The position numbers and the translations under genes were made by a program. Under the pieces are notes generated by a model. It made no database searches. It saw nothing but the letters and a program-made list of their open reading frames with translations, and was not told the DNA's origin. Shown here in pieces: positions 1-9,812 of a stretch of DNA of 23,874 nt. The first letter of the stretch is position 1, and each line of letters starts with the position of its first letter. Origin of the DNA: Bdellovibrio sp. (GTDB lineage Bacteria > Bdellovibrionota > Bdellovibrionia > Bdellovibrionales > Bdellovibrionaceae); NCBI GenBank assembly GCA_003176075.1, contig PSRN01000018.1, forward strand, positions 1 through 23,874, read 5' to 3'.

Positions 1-1743
1 AACCCACTTCGGGTACCGAATGAAACTGAAAAGGTTAAACCAATCCTCAAACAGACGGGGCATCGATCGCGCCCAAAACATGCCGACCCCCGCCAGCATC
101 GGATGAAATTCCCCATAGCGAATATCATTGTAGTTCAATTGCAAGCCCCACGTCTCATCGCGATTCCACAAGCCCGGCGTTAAGCGATACTTCAAATCAA
201 GGGTCCACATGTGAAATATATCACTTTCAGAAAAACTCGAATTACCCTTTGAAACAAGCGTCAACTGGTTCAACGACTGAAAGTATTTGGCCGAAACACC
301 CCAGCGCTGCCGCGAAACCCAGTAGTTTGTCCAACCCAAAAGATCTTCCAGCCAATAGTTGAAAGCACCCTCCATCTGATACAGCACTTTTCCCGAGGAC
401 GCCAATGCGATCGAAGTCCGGCCTGAAAGCTCCCGCGGGAAGCCCTTGTACATTTCATAATAGGCCTTGAATGTTTCATCCCCGTCTTTCACGACGACGT
501 GGGATCGATTCAGGTCCCCGCGGTTCGTCGCTTGAAAGGACCAGTCAAACTCCTCACTCCCGGGACTGGAGACAACTGAACTTTCGCCCTCGGTGATGGT
601 GGTGTTTTTGGCGCGAACTCCATGCAACCAAGGCCCGTTGACATAGGTTGAATCCGGAGTTTTCCCATGAAGGAAGGGACGAATCTCCTCGCGGGGCAAG
701 CGACGAATTTCAAATCCCTGTTTAAAAAGCCCGCCCCCGGGACCGCGAAAATACATGACCGGTTCTTTGAGTGAGATCTTGGCTTCCCAAAACTGCCGGA
801 GATCGCCGATGGTCTCTTCCCATTTTAGAAACCGCACGAGAAAAGTACTTTGCGTGGGGTTGAGGATGCGATATTCGGCAGCCGGGACCTGGTCGAACCC
901 GACGACTTTCGCGGTGTCCCTGTCGTTTTTCGTGAGCTCCATGATCTGGATTTTGGGAGGCCGGCTGACAAACTCATAAATATATCCATTGCTCAATTCG
1001 GCGAGAAATTGAACGATCTTTCCGGTGACCCGGCGGCGTCCCTTAAGCGGCACCTGCTGCTGAGCCAGGATCACCCGGGCTGGCTGTTCAGGTTCAGGGT
1101 CTTTTTGAATATTCCATTTGCGGGAAACTTTTGAAATGCTCGTGTAAGGAGCGCAAATGCGAACCTGCCCGTCGTCATTGATTTGGCTCAGACACAGCCG
1201 GAATCCCTCATTGGCGTTCAAGAGCGACTTGGCCGAACGCAGGAAATCCTTCACAATCAGGGTGGTACCAAATAGAGGGGCATTCTCATCGTCATCGCGA
1301 TGGATCGTATCCTTCATCCGCCCCCGGATCGACCGCAAATGGGCTTTCCAGTCGGCGATTTGACTTGCTTTGAGGTAGGATGTCCAGAGCACTTGGCCCG
1401 AGCGACCGACCGCTTCAAGCTGTCCTTCGGTGATCAGCTCTGTTGGCCATTTCAACAGTAACACCGATTGGGCCTTGTCTTCGACGGTAAGATAGGGCGC
1501 CAAATCAGGGCTATAATCCAAGATCGGCCCAAGAAAGACCTGCACAGTCTCGGAGTTGATCCACGCGTCACCGATGCGCAACGATGATTGGGCTTCCAAG
1601 TCATAATCGAGTTCCAGCGGCAACAAATCCACCCCGTCGCCAACAATGCCAAAGCGCATAGGAAGTACAAACTCATCCTCTTGCGCCATGACAAAGAGAC
1701 TCGATTGAAATAACAAAAAAAGAAAAAAAAGTCGTTTAATCAC
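1..1743 (-). CDS. Large secreted protein of unknown function, 3' end outside window
   Basis: One uninterrupted minus-strand frame runs from a GTG (complement of 1741-1743) through base 1, 581 codons with no stop. An in-frame TAG lies seven codons upstream of the GTG. The N-terminus (MIKRLFFLFLLFQSS..FVMA, then QEDE) is a clear Sec signal peptide with a likely cleavage after VMA at about residue 20, which supports the GTG start despite a weak Shine-Dalgarno. The mature part is acidic to neutral and rich in aromatic and alternating polar/hydrophobic stretches. The last ~150 residues (many W, Y, F) could be the start of an outer-membrane beta-barrel, but that is inference. I recognise no family. 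It is divergent from the flavoprotein gene, with 71 bp between the starts. Confident as a gene, not for function. Confidence 0.85.
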   Translation of the reverse strand, partial: MIKRLFFLFLLFQSSLFVMAQEDEFVLPMRFGIVGDGVDLLPLELDYDLEAQSSLRIGDAWINSETVQVFLGPILDYSPDLAPYLTVEDKAQSVLLLKWPTELITEGQLEAVGRSGQVLWTSYLKASQIADWKAHLRSIRGRMKDTIHRDDDENAPLFGTTLIVKDFLRSAKSLLNANEGFRLCLSQINDDGQVRICAPYTSISKVSRKWNIQKDPEPEQPARVILAQQQVPLKGRRRVTGKIVQFLAELSNGYIYEFVSRPPKIQIMELTKNDRDTAKVVGFDQVPAAEYRILNPTQSTFLVRFLKWEETIGDLRQFWEAKISLKEPVMYFRGPGGGLFKQGFEIRRLPREEIRPFLHGKTPDSTYVNGPWLHGVRAKNTTITEGESSVVSSPGSEEFDWSFQATNRGDLNRSHVVVKDGDETFKAYYEMYKGFPRELSGRTSIALASSGKVLYQMEGAFNYWLEDLLGWTNYWVSRQRWGVSAKYFQSLNQLTLVSKGNSSFSESDIFHMWTLDLKYRLTPGLWNRDETWGLQLNYNDIRYGEFHPMLAGVGMFWARSMPRLFEDWFNLFSFIRYPKWV

Positions 1744-1814
1744 GGGTAATGTGAATCTAGTCTATGGAAAGTTGAATTAAAGCGGAAGCACTTTTCTTTG
1801 GCGGAGGAATTCAC

Positions 1815-2591
1815 GTGAACTCCAACAAGTCGCAGCCGTCGGCTGCTCCACAAACCAAGTCGCCTGCCCCACAGCCACCATCCCGAGTTGTCCACAAGAT
1901 GAAGATCGTGCGGATCATTGATCACAACCCGGTCATTCGTGAATTGCAGCTCCAAACGGCGCAAAACGACGTGTTTTCCTTTCAAGCCGGCCAGTTTGCC
2001 ACCCTCCATGTCCCTCATTCTCCCAAACCCGTCTTGCGCGCTTACTCCTTTGCCTCCGATGACCGGGAAAAAACCGGTTTCACGCTTGTCTTTAAAAAAG
2101 TTGCCGGAGGAATAGCGTCCGAGTACGTCTGGCGATCGCGTGAGGGGGAATACCTCGATTTCACCGGACCTTTTGGCCGGGTCGTCTTTAAAGAGCCGGC
2201 AAATTCGCAAGTCTTTCTTCTCTGCACCGGCTCGGGAATCGCGCAGCACTTGAGTTTTATCAAATCGAAGGCCGACTTATTGCCGCAAGTTCGCTTTCGC
2301 CTCTACTTCGGCTTGGCGAACGAAGCCGAATTATTCTATGTTGAAGAGCTCGCCCGCCTGCAAAAGAGGTTTGCCAATCTTCATTGTCACCTCACGCTGG
2401 CGCAGCCTTCTTCCCAATGGCGAGGCCTGCTGGGATATGTCCAGGAACATCTCAATCCCGCCGAGTATCTGGGCCATCCCGCCACCTTTTATCTTTGTGG
2501 GAATGGCGAGATGATCAAAACAACGCGGAAACTACTGACTGAAAGGGATCAGGTTGTTTCGTCAGAAATCATTGCTGAAGCCTTTGATTGA
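1815..2591 (+). CDS. Ferredoxin-NADP reductase-like FAD/NAD(P) oxidoreductase
   Basis: A 258-residue single-chain flavoprotein of the ferredoxin-NADP(+) reductase fold, expected to move electrons between NAD(P)H and an unidentified partner in the cytoplasm. Visible motifs are the FAD-binding RAYS at residues 75-78, the FAD phosphate GG followed by S at 98-102, the NAD(P)-binding CTGSGIA at 137-143, and a later YLCGNGEMI motif typical of the nucleotide-binding half. There is no 2Fe-2S domain. The GTG start is chosen for the GGAGGA at 1803-1808, about 6 nt upstream. The first ~28 residues are a Pro/Ala-rich disordered tail that precedes the conserved fold and closely resembles the N-terminus of the Fur protein in this window. 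A downstream ATG near residue 29 is a possible alternative start. The 3' end overlaps the next gene by 38 nt. The physiological substrate is unknown. Confidence 0.88.
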   Translation: MNSNKSQPSAAPQTKSPAPQPPSRVVHKMKIVRIIDHNPVIRELQLQTAQNDVFSFQAGQFATLHVPHSPKPVLRAYSFASDDREKTGFTLVFKKVAGGIASEYVWRSREGEYLDFTGPFGRVVFKEPANSQVFLLCTGSGIAQHLSFIKSKADLLPQVRFRLYFGLANEAELFYVEELARLQKRFANLHCHLTLAQPSSQWRGLLGYVQEHLNPAEYLGHPATFYLCGNGEMIKTTRKLLTERDQVVSSEIIAEAFD

Positions 2592-3492
2592 ACTGATCAC
2601 AGCCACCGCGTTTTGGGGAGCCAGCTTTCCCTGCACGGTGTTGCTGCTGCGCCAGCTCGACACCGCCGCCTTCACTTTTTACCGCTTTAATATTTTTGCC
2701 GCGGGGGGATTGATCCTGTACGCGTTCCGACTCGCTCCGTCGCCCGAGGCGGCTTCTTCGGCACCTCCACAGATATCCTTTTGGGTTGAGTTCAAAAATG
2801 AGATAACGCTTGCGCTTCCCAGTGGAGTTTGGCTTTTCTTAACAATTGTTCTTCAGGCTTGGGGAATGCTTACCACGACCGCCACCAAATCCGCCTTTTT
2901 GACGATTCTTTATGTAATTATCATCCCCATCATCACTACTTTGACCGGCCAAGAGCGTTTGGGCAGAAACCACTTTCTCAGCGTTCTTTTGGCTCTCGTT
3001 GGTATCTCTGTCTTTCAGAATTTGCAGATCAGCAACTGGAGCCGGGGCGACACGATCACGCTGGGTGGCGCCGTAGCGGCTTCCTTTCACATCTTGTCGG
3101 TGGGACGGGCCGCCGCAATTTCAAGAAACCCATTCCTCTTCAATATCGGCCAGGCCCTATGGTCAGCGAGCTTCTCCCTTTTTCTTTTTCCCTTCACCGC
3201 ACGATGGGACATCTTTTCGCTGAATGCCGAGGGATTTTCGGCCCTCGCCATATTGGGGTTGGGCTCTGGGTTGGTCGCTTTCTATTTGCAAATCAGGGCG
3301 CAAGAAAGGATTCCTCCCAGCCTCGCTGGAATGCTTTTTCTTCTCGAGTGTCCGTTTTCCGCCCTCATTGCTTTTTGGGTTTTGCGAGAAAACATCGAAA
3401 GTCACCATCTATGGGGTGGAGCTCTTATCCTAACAGCCTGCGCGTGGGCCTGCCGTTCGGTGGAGACCCTTTGGGAAGAAGAAATTGAATAA
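2554..3492 (+). CDS. EamA/DMT-superfamily inner-membrane permease
   Basis: A 312-residue hydrophobic protein with about ten predicted membrane segments, of the drug/metabolite transporter (EamA) type. It opens with the family-typical start of TM1 (ATAFWGASFP) and has a second half resembling the first (GGAVAASFHILSVGRAAA; later SLAGMLFLLECPFSALIAFWVLRE), as expected for an internal EamA duplication. It probably exports a small metabolite; the substrate cannot be read from sequence. The start is TTG at 2554, with an AAGGGA purine run just upstream, inside the end of the flavoprotein gene, so the two genes are probably translationally coupled. The C-terminus is short and acidic (WEEEIE). Confidence 0.88.
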   Translation: MFRQKSLLKPLIELITATAFWGASFPCTVLLLRQLDTAAFTFYRFNIFAAGGLILYAFRLAPSPEAASSAPPQISFWVEFKNEITLALPSGVWLFLTIVLQAWGMLTTTATKSAFLTILYVIIIPIITTLTGQERLGRNHFLSVLLALVGISVFQNLQISNWSRGDTITLGGAVAASFHILSVGRAAAISRNPFLFNIGQALWSASFSLFLFPFTARWDIFSLNAEGFSALAILGLGSGLVAFYLQIRAQERIPPSLAGMLFLLECPFSALIAFWVLRENIESHHLWGGALILTACAWACRSVETLWEEEIE

Positions 3493-3599
3493 AAGCTCAA
3501 AGTCCGAAACTGGAACGCCTCCATGAAAATTCTTCGTTCATCCTCACGCGTCCCCAGCCATTATTTTCTCCAGTTTGAAAGCAGGAGTATAAGGCGATC

Positions 3600-4994
3600 A
3601 TGTTCTGCAAAGGGATTTCATCTTGGATTTTCTTTTTACTTCAGATCTCGTGGTTTTTTCTTTCGCAAGTTTCGCGTGCCAACACTTCGCCATTTCCACC
3701 CACACCTTTGCCAATAGCCAGGTCGCTTTTTCAAGTTTATTTCAATCCGAATACCGGCAAAGAAGAAGCTGAGAAAATTCAAACCGATCTCATTCAACTG
3801 ATCAGAGACGGATTTAAAGGAGAAACAGCCATCACCATGATCCTTGATACGCTCCTTCAACAGCGCGCCTTTTTAAGGCCGCCAGCAAGATCCACGTCAC
3901 CAGAACTCCTTTTTCACTCGCAATCCGTCTGGCCCCCGCAGCCCGCCTTAGAAGAGGTGGATTTGCAGTTTGAAAATCGATTGGATTGGGCCTTCAAATA
4001 CCTTCTCACGGTTGTCAAAAAGTCGACGTCCGCCAATAAGGACAAGGACGAAGGCGACGGCGGAGGCGAGGGCGAGAGCAAGACCAACGAAAAAGGGAAG
4101 AGCAAAAACAAGAACAAGAAGGAACTCAGCGCTTTTGGCCGTTTGAAAATTCACGAAAAGGCCAGCGAGCTCCTGCAACTTATCGAACCGGCTGATGGCC
4201 AGGAATCTGAACGGACGCGCTACCTGGAGATGATTTTTGATGAGCTGAGACTATGGCGGACGGGGGACATGGGTTATATTATTCGACGACTCGAAAAGAC
4301 AGCTTTCTTTAGTCGATATTTTCTAGTGGTCCACAAACAGCTGCTCTACTTGTCAGATACGCAAATGAAAAACCTTGAAGAGCATCTCCGCCGCGTGGAG
4401 GACGAAATGAAACTCATGTCCTATGCCCTTTTGATCCAACGAAATCGCTTGAAACCAGATGAATTGGTGGACATGCTTGTACGTGCCTCAGCGATGTTCG
4501 CTCAATTGGCCATTGAGTTCATCAAGGAAACGACCGACCGAACGCCGGTGGATAGGCTGTATCGGGCCATGTATTCCAGAGCCATTGAGTATTTTCAAAG
4601 AATGGAACCTGACCAGATTGCACGAGCTCTGTTCAAAGCGAAAACCAGGGTTGAGAAGGAGACCAGCCCGGGTAAAACGCAAAGCTGGCAACTCGCTTTT
4701 TTGCGGGACCTCCCGATCAATTTCGGTCAAGATTCCTGGCGCGACCTTGGAGCCGAGCCCGATGACGAAAACGGGATTTTTTCCCAAAATTATTTGCAGG
4801 AATATGTTGAGGGAAGAGGAAGTCCTGTCGAAAGCGACCCAGATCTTCCGCTCGACGATCTCAATAACGTTGTACCCCTGAATGTTACTTTTAAACAAAG
4901 ACCTCTCGCCGTCCCCAGTTGTCGATTGGTTCACCCTTCAGTCCCCACGTCTCGCCCTCCTGATCTCACACCCAACCACACTCCTGGGGAGTAG
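3600..4994 (+). CDS. Secreted/periplasmic helical protein of unknown function
   Basis: A 464-residue protein with an N-terminal signal peptide (hydrophobic about 8-22, likely cleavage after SRA at residue 27). After a Pro-rich stretch the chain is predicted mostly alpha-helical. A strongly charged low-complexity linker (Lys/Asp/Glu/Gly/Asn; about residues 143-172) separates the N-terminal region from a helical domain of about 200 residues. The C-terminal ~60 residues are Pro-rich and probably disordered. I recognise no catalytic motif or family. The ATG at 3600 has only a weak purine run upstream (TAAGG at about 3590). It follows the permease gene by 107 bp in the same direction and stops 8 bp short of the convergent uvrA stop. 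No convincing terminator lies in that gap, so the two transcripts may overlap. Confidence 0.8.
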   Translation: MFCKGISSWIFFLLQISWFFLSQVSRANTSPFPPTPLPIARSLFQVYFNPNTGKEEAEKIQTDLIQLIRDGFKGETAITMILDTLLQQRAFLRPPARSTSPELLFHSQSVWPPQPALEEVDLQFENRLDWAFKYLLTVVKKSTSANKDKDEGDGGGEGESKTNEKGKSKNKNKKELSAFGRLKIHEKASELLQLIEPADGQESERTRYLEMIFDELRLWRTGDMGYIIRRLEKTAFFSRYFLVVHKQLLYLSDTQMKNLEEHLRRVEDEMKLMSYALLIQRNRLKPDELVDMLVRASAMFAQLAIEFIKETTDRTPVDRLYRAMYSRAIEYFQRMEPDQIARALFKAKTRVEKETSPGKTQSWQLAFLRDLPINFGQDSWRDLGAEPDDENGIFSQNYLQEYVEGRGSPVESDPDLPLDDLNNVVPLNVTFKQRPLAVPSCRLVHPSVPTSRPPDLTPNHTPGE

Positions 4995-5002
4995 GGCATC
5001 CG

Positions 5003-7645
<2,643 letters not shown>

Positions 7646-7657
7646 GCCAATAAAATG

Positions 7658-8311
7658 TCAGGTTCTTGCGCGAACCGCAAGTCGCGCTTCGCGCCGCTGG
7701 CAATCAGGACAGATTCCGTACAATTCCAAAACATGATGAGTCAGAACAAATCCCAAGGTATCGGCCACGGCGGCCTGCAATTTTTCGATCTTCAGGTTCT
7801 CGAATTCGCAAATTCTGCCGCAATGAGTACAGGTCATATGGTCGTGGTGGCGCTGGGGCGTGAGTTCGTAGCGGGCCGGCAGCCCCCCCATGCGAACTTC
7901 GGTGACATGCCCGGTTTCACTGAGTTTGCGGAGAAACCGATAGACGGTGGCGAAACCGACGGACGAATCCACCTTTTGCACCTTTTCGAAAATCTCCTGG
8001 GCGGTGACATGGATCCGCCCGCTCTGCAGGGATTGAAGAATCAATAATCGGGGTACCGTGACCTTCAAATTGAGTCCGCGAAGAATTTGTCGCAGCTCTT
8101 CATCCGTGAGCCTTTCCCTGGCTTTAAGGCCACCAGCCAGGCGCTCCGCGAAGCTTTGCTGACGTGGCAAGTGAGCTTCAATGGACCGGCCCTGGGGCAA
8201 GTCGGCAGGAGGCTTCGATCGTTGGGACAACTGCGAAGGCGCCGCAGGTGCCGACTTGGTCTGCGGAGGTACCGCAGGTGCCGACTTGTTGGAATTCACT
8301 CGCTGTGACAT
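7658..8311 (-). CDS. fur: Fur-family ferric uptake regulator with N-terminal extension
   Basis: A metal-responsive transcriptional repressor. The core has the Fur winged helix (VTVPRLLIL near residues 84-92, then GFATVYRFLRKL at 119-130), the regulatory metal-site motif HHDHMTC (155-161), and the structural-zinc pairs C161/C164 and C201/C204. This pattern favours Fur over PerR or Zur, but the metal is inferred. The protein is 217 residues against about 140-150 for typical Fur. The first ~65 residues are a Pro/Ala/Ser/Gln-rich disordered extension containing a near-duplicate peptide, SAPAVPPQTK / SAPAAPSQ. ATG at 8309-8311 is the start used; a GTG four codons later matches the start of the flavoprotein's related N-terminus and is an alternative. 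A Fur-box-like site lies 14 bp upstream, and uvrA follows by 12 bp. Confidence 0.93.
   Translation of the reverse strand: MSQRVNSNKSAPAVPPQTKSAPAAPSQLSQRSKPPADLPQGRSIEAHLPRQQSFAERLAGGLKARERLTDEELRQILRGLNLKVTVPRLLILQSLQSGRIHVTAQEIFEKVQKVDSSVGFATVYRFLRKLSETGHVTEVRMGGLPARYELTPQRHHDHMTCTHCGRICEFENLKIEKLQAAVADTLGFVLTHHVLELYGICPDCQRREARLAVRART
8243..8288. repeat. 16 bp direct repeat (period 30) in the fur N-terminal extension
   Basis: CGCAGGTGCCGACTTG occurs exactly at 8243-8258 and 8273-8288. It encodes the duplicated Lys-Ser-Ala-Pro-Ala part of the Fur tail. An inverted 10 bp copy (CAAGTCGGCA) lies at 8198-8207, so the region could also form hairpins. Confidence 0.8.
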
Positions 8312-8324
8312 GGAACGTCTTTAT

Positions 8325-8339
8325 TAATAATAATTCTCA
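8325..8339. promoter_or_regulatory. Candidate Fur box upstream of fur
   Basis: On the minus strand the 15-mer is TGAGAAT-T-ATTATTA. It matches 12 of 14 defined positions of the 7-1-7 Fur-box core TGATAATnATTATCA. It lies 14 bp before the fur ATG, a sensible position for autoregulation. The AT-rich composition raises the chance of a coincidental match, and no binding data are available. Confidence 0.45.
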
Positions 8340-8357
8340 AAATCAAGTCGGAAATGC

Positions 8358-8396
8358 GGCTTTGAAAACGGGCATTGAAAACTGGCATTGAAAAAC
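8358..8396. repeat. Three tandem 13 bp units in the fur-maf intergenic region
   Basis: The units are GGCTTTGAAAACG, GGCATTGAAAACT and GGCATTGAAAAAC, directly abutting. Each contains TTGAAA, which resembles a -35 box. The array lies between the divergent fur and maf starts and could be an operator/iteron array or a chance tandem duplication of a promoter segment. Confidence 0.7.
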
Positions 8397-8415
8397 GTAC
8401 CCTTTTCGATTAAAT
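8388..8415 (+). promoter_or_regulatory. Possible sigma-70-type promoter for maf-cdd
   Basis: TTGAAA (8388-8393), in the last 13 bp unit, is followed after 16 bp by TTAAAT (8410-8415), 26 bp before the maf ATG. The -10 matches the consensus at only 4 of 6 positions, so this is a plausible but weak call. Confidence 0.3.
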
Positions 8416-8441
8416 GATCGCATTTCTTAATTTTCGACTCG

Positions 8442-9059
8442 ATGGAGTTTTCTTTGTTGATCTTGGCCTCCACCAGCCCCTATCGCAAAGCCCTGATGGA
8501 AAGGCTGGGGCTATCCTTTGTCACGCAATCGCCCCGTTTCGACGAGAACGCCTTCAAAATGCAAGCCGCCAAAATACAAGGTGGCGATCTGCCGCCGCTG
8601 CAACTCGCTCAGCAGCTCGCACGCGGCAAAGCGCAAAGCTTGGCCACGCCGGAAAATTGCGTGGTGGGCGCTGACCAATTAGTAGAGTGGCGGGGACAAC
8701 TGTTGGGAAAGCCGGGTTCGGCGGAAAAGGCGATGGAACAGCTTCGCCTTCTTTCCGGAACAGAGCATTATCTGATCACCGCTGTTTGTGTCTCTTGCCG
8801 CCTGAAAGTTCACGAATTTTCTGATGTCACGCGGATTCGTTTACGGCCGTTGAGCGAGGAAGAGATTGCCTCTTACGTGAAGCTGGATCAGGCCACGGAC
8901 TGCGCCGGCGCCTACAAATTTGAAAAGCACGGAATCAGTTTGGTGGAGGAGCTTGCCTGTAAGGACCCATCGGCCATCGAAGGACTCCCCTTGATTCAAC
9001 TCGGCCAAACTCTTCGCCAGATTGGTGGTTTCGATTTCTTCACGGAGGCTCAAAAATGA
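8442..9059 (+). CDS. maf: Maf/HAM1-like nucleotide pyrophosphatase, YceF type
   Basis: A house-cleaning nucleoside triphosphate pyrophosphatase that hydrolyses modified NTPs to NMP and PPi in the cytoplasm. Family motifs are STSPYRKALMERLG (10-23), GADQ (76-79), GKP (89-91), LSGTEHY (104-110), DCAGAYKFE (153-161) and GLPLIQL (181-187). The CAGAYKFExxGIxLxE pattern resembles the YceF branch (7-methyl-GTP specific in E. coli) more than YhdE, so m7GTP is the inferred substrate. At 205 residues it is normal length. ATG 8442 has no clear ribosome site; a TTG at 8454 preceded by GGAG (8444-8447) would give a start closer to the family's usual N-terminus. It overlaps cdd by ATGA. Confidence 0.93.
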   Translation: MEFSLLILASTSPYRKALMERLGLSFVTQSPRFDENAFKMQAAKIQGGDLPPLQLAQQLARGKAQSLATPENCVVGADQLVEWRGQLLGKPGSAEKAMEQLRLLSGTEHYLITAVCVSCRLKVHEFSDVTRIRLRPLSEEEIASYVKLDQATDCAGAYKFEKHGISLVEELACKDPSAIEGLPLIQLGQTLRQIGGFDFFTEAQK

Positions 9060-9466
9060 AGGTTCAAAATTCACATCATGCGCTTTTTGACTTGGCCAAG
9101 GCCGCTCGTGCAAACTCTTACTCACCTTACAGTCATTTTGCCGTCGGCTCGGCCCTGAAACTTGATAACGGAAAGATTTATGCGGGAACCAACATTGAAA
9201 ATTCAAGCTTCGGCGCTACGGTCTGCGCCGAACGGGTCGCTGTGTGGAAAGCCCTGAGCGAAAATCCAGGAGGCAAGCTGGAAGAAGTTCTCGTTCTCAC
9301 GAATAGATCTCCTGCCGTCGCCCCTTGCGGGGTTTGCCGCCAAATTCTGTCTGAATTCGCCAGCCCCAACCTGGTGATTCACCTGGCGGGCCCTTCAGGC
9401 GTCGAAAGGAGCTTGCCCTTCACCGAGCTCTTCCCGGAGGCCTTCCAATTTTTCAAAGAAAAGTGA
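9056..9466 (+). CDS. cdd: Cytidine deaminase
   Basis: A zinc-dependent pyrimidine-salvage enzyme that deaminates (deoxy)cytidine to (deoxy)uridine. The 136-residue length fits the short homotetrameric class. The active-site motifs are C57-A-E-R (zinc ligand C57 and catalytic E59) and P90-C-G-V-C94 (the two other zinc cysteines). The substrate-binding stretch YSPYSHFAVGSALK (22-35) and TNIENSS (45-51) are also typical. Its ATG overlaps the maf stop (ATGA), so it is translationally coupled to Maf. Together they form a nucleotide-hygiene and salvage unit. Confidence 0.96.
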   Translation: MKVQNSHHALFDLAKAARANSYSPYSHFAVGSALKLDNGKIYAGTNIENSSFGATVCAERVAVWKALSENPGGKLEEVLVLTNRSPAVAPCGVCRQILSEFASPNLVIHLAGPSGVERSLPFTELFPEAFQFFKEK

Positions 9467-9477
9467 TGACCGAATGC

Positions 9478-9511
9478 GAGCGGCTTTTTGAATACATACG
9501 CCTCCGCGCTC
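9478..9511 (+). terminator. Weak candidate terminator after cdd
   Basis: GAGCG (9478-9482) can pair with CGCTC (9507-9511) across a long loop and is followed by TTTTT. The stem is short and the loop about 24 nt, so this is a marginal call. Confidence 0.25.
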
Positions 9512-9516
9512 TTTTT

Positions 9517-9533
9517 CATTGAAAAATTCAATG
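9517..9533. promoter_or_regulatory. Perfect 7-3-7 palindrome upstream of the toxin-antitoxin pair
   Basis: CATTGAA-AAA-TTCAATG is a perfect inverted repeat about 90 bp before the toxin ATG. It contains a TTGAAA that could be a -35. Antitoxins of this type usually repress their own operon by binding such palindromes, so it is a candidate operator; this is inference. Confidence 0.4.
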
Positions 9534-9623
9534 ACTTTTGGCAGTATAGCTGAGTGTCGTTAACTCCGCCCTTTACTTGAAGACCTGGCCTCCGGAGAAT
9601 TCCGTTTCACACGCCACGCTCTA

Positions 9624-9800
9624 ATGCGGATGGCAGAACGTTCAGTTACCAAGGCAGATGTTCGGAATCTTGGAAGTCACGGAATTATTAGGCCAGCCGG
9701 GGGTGGAAAATTCAAGGTTACCGGGCTTGATCTGGATGGCGTGGAACTAGCGGTTGTGTGCGTGTATGAAGGCGGCACACTCATTATCACAGTCTTTTGA
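9624..9800 (+). CDS. DUF4258 (MqsR/RelE-like) toxin, possibly N-terminally truncated
   Basis: The frame encodes RMAERSVTKADV, a middle, and a terminal GTLIITVF, which is the pattern I know for DUF4258 proteins, often toxins paired with HTH antitoxins. The recognisable homology begins upstream of the first ATG: the in-frame codons at 9564-9623 read LLEDLASGEFRFTRHAL, matching the usual DUF4258 N-terminus. No ATG, GTG or TTG exists there before the TAA at 9561-9563 (a CTG is at 9585). So either a rare start is used, or the gene lost its start and is decaying, or translation begins at 9624 (58 residues) and lacks the first strand. The antitoxin-like gene begins 12 bp after the stop. The annotation is likely; functionality is uncertain. 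Confidence 0.6.
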   Translation: MRMAERSVTKADVRNLGSHGIIRPAGGGKFKVTGLDLDGVELAVVCVYEGGTLIITVF

Positions 9801-9812
9801 AAGGAGCTCCTC

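Noticed and set aside
1740..2249. Minus-strand frame of 169 codons
   Set aside because: Antisense to the flavoprotein gene and overlapping the divergent gene start; no recognisable features.
2829..3488. Plus-strand frame of 219 codons
   Set aside because: Different frame of the EamA permease gene; the permease frame has the hydrophobic pattern and motifs.
3523..3717. Small plus-strand frame before the secreted helical protein
   Set aside because: It overlaps the start of the supported gene in another frame and has no ribosome site or recognisable content.
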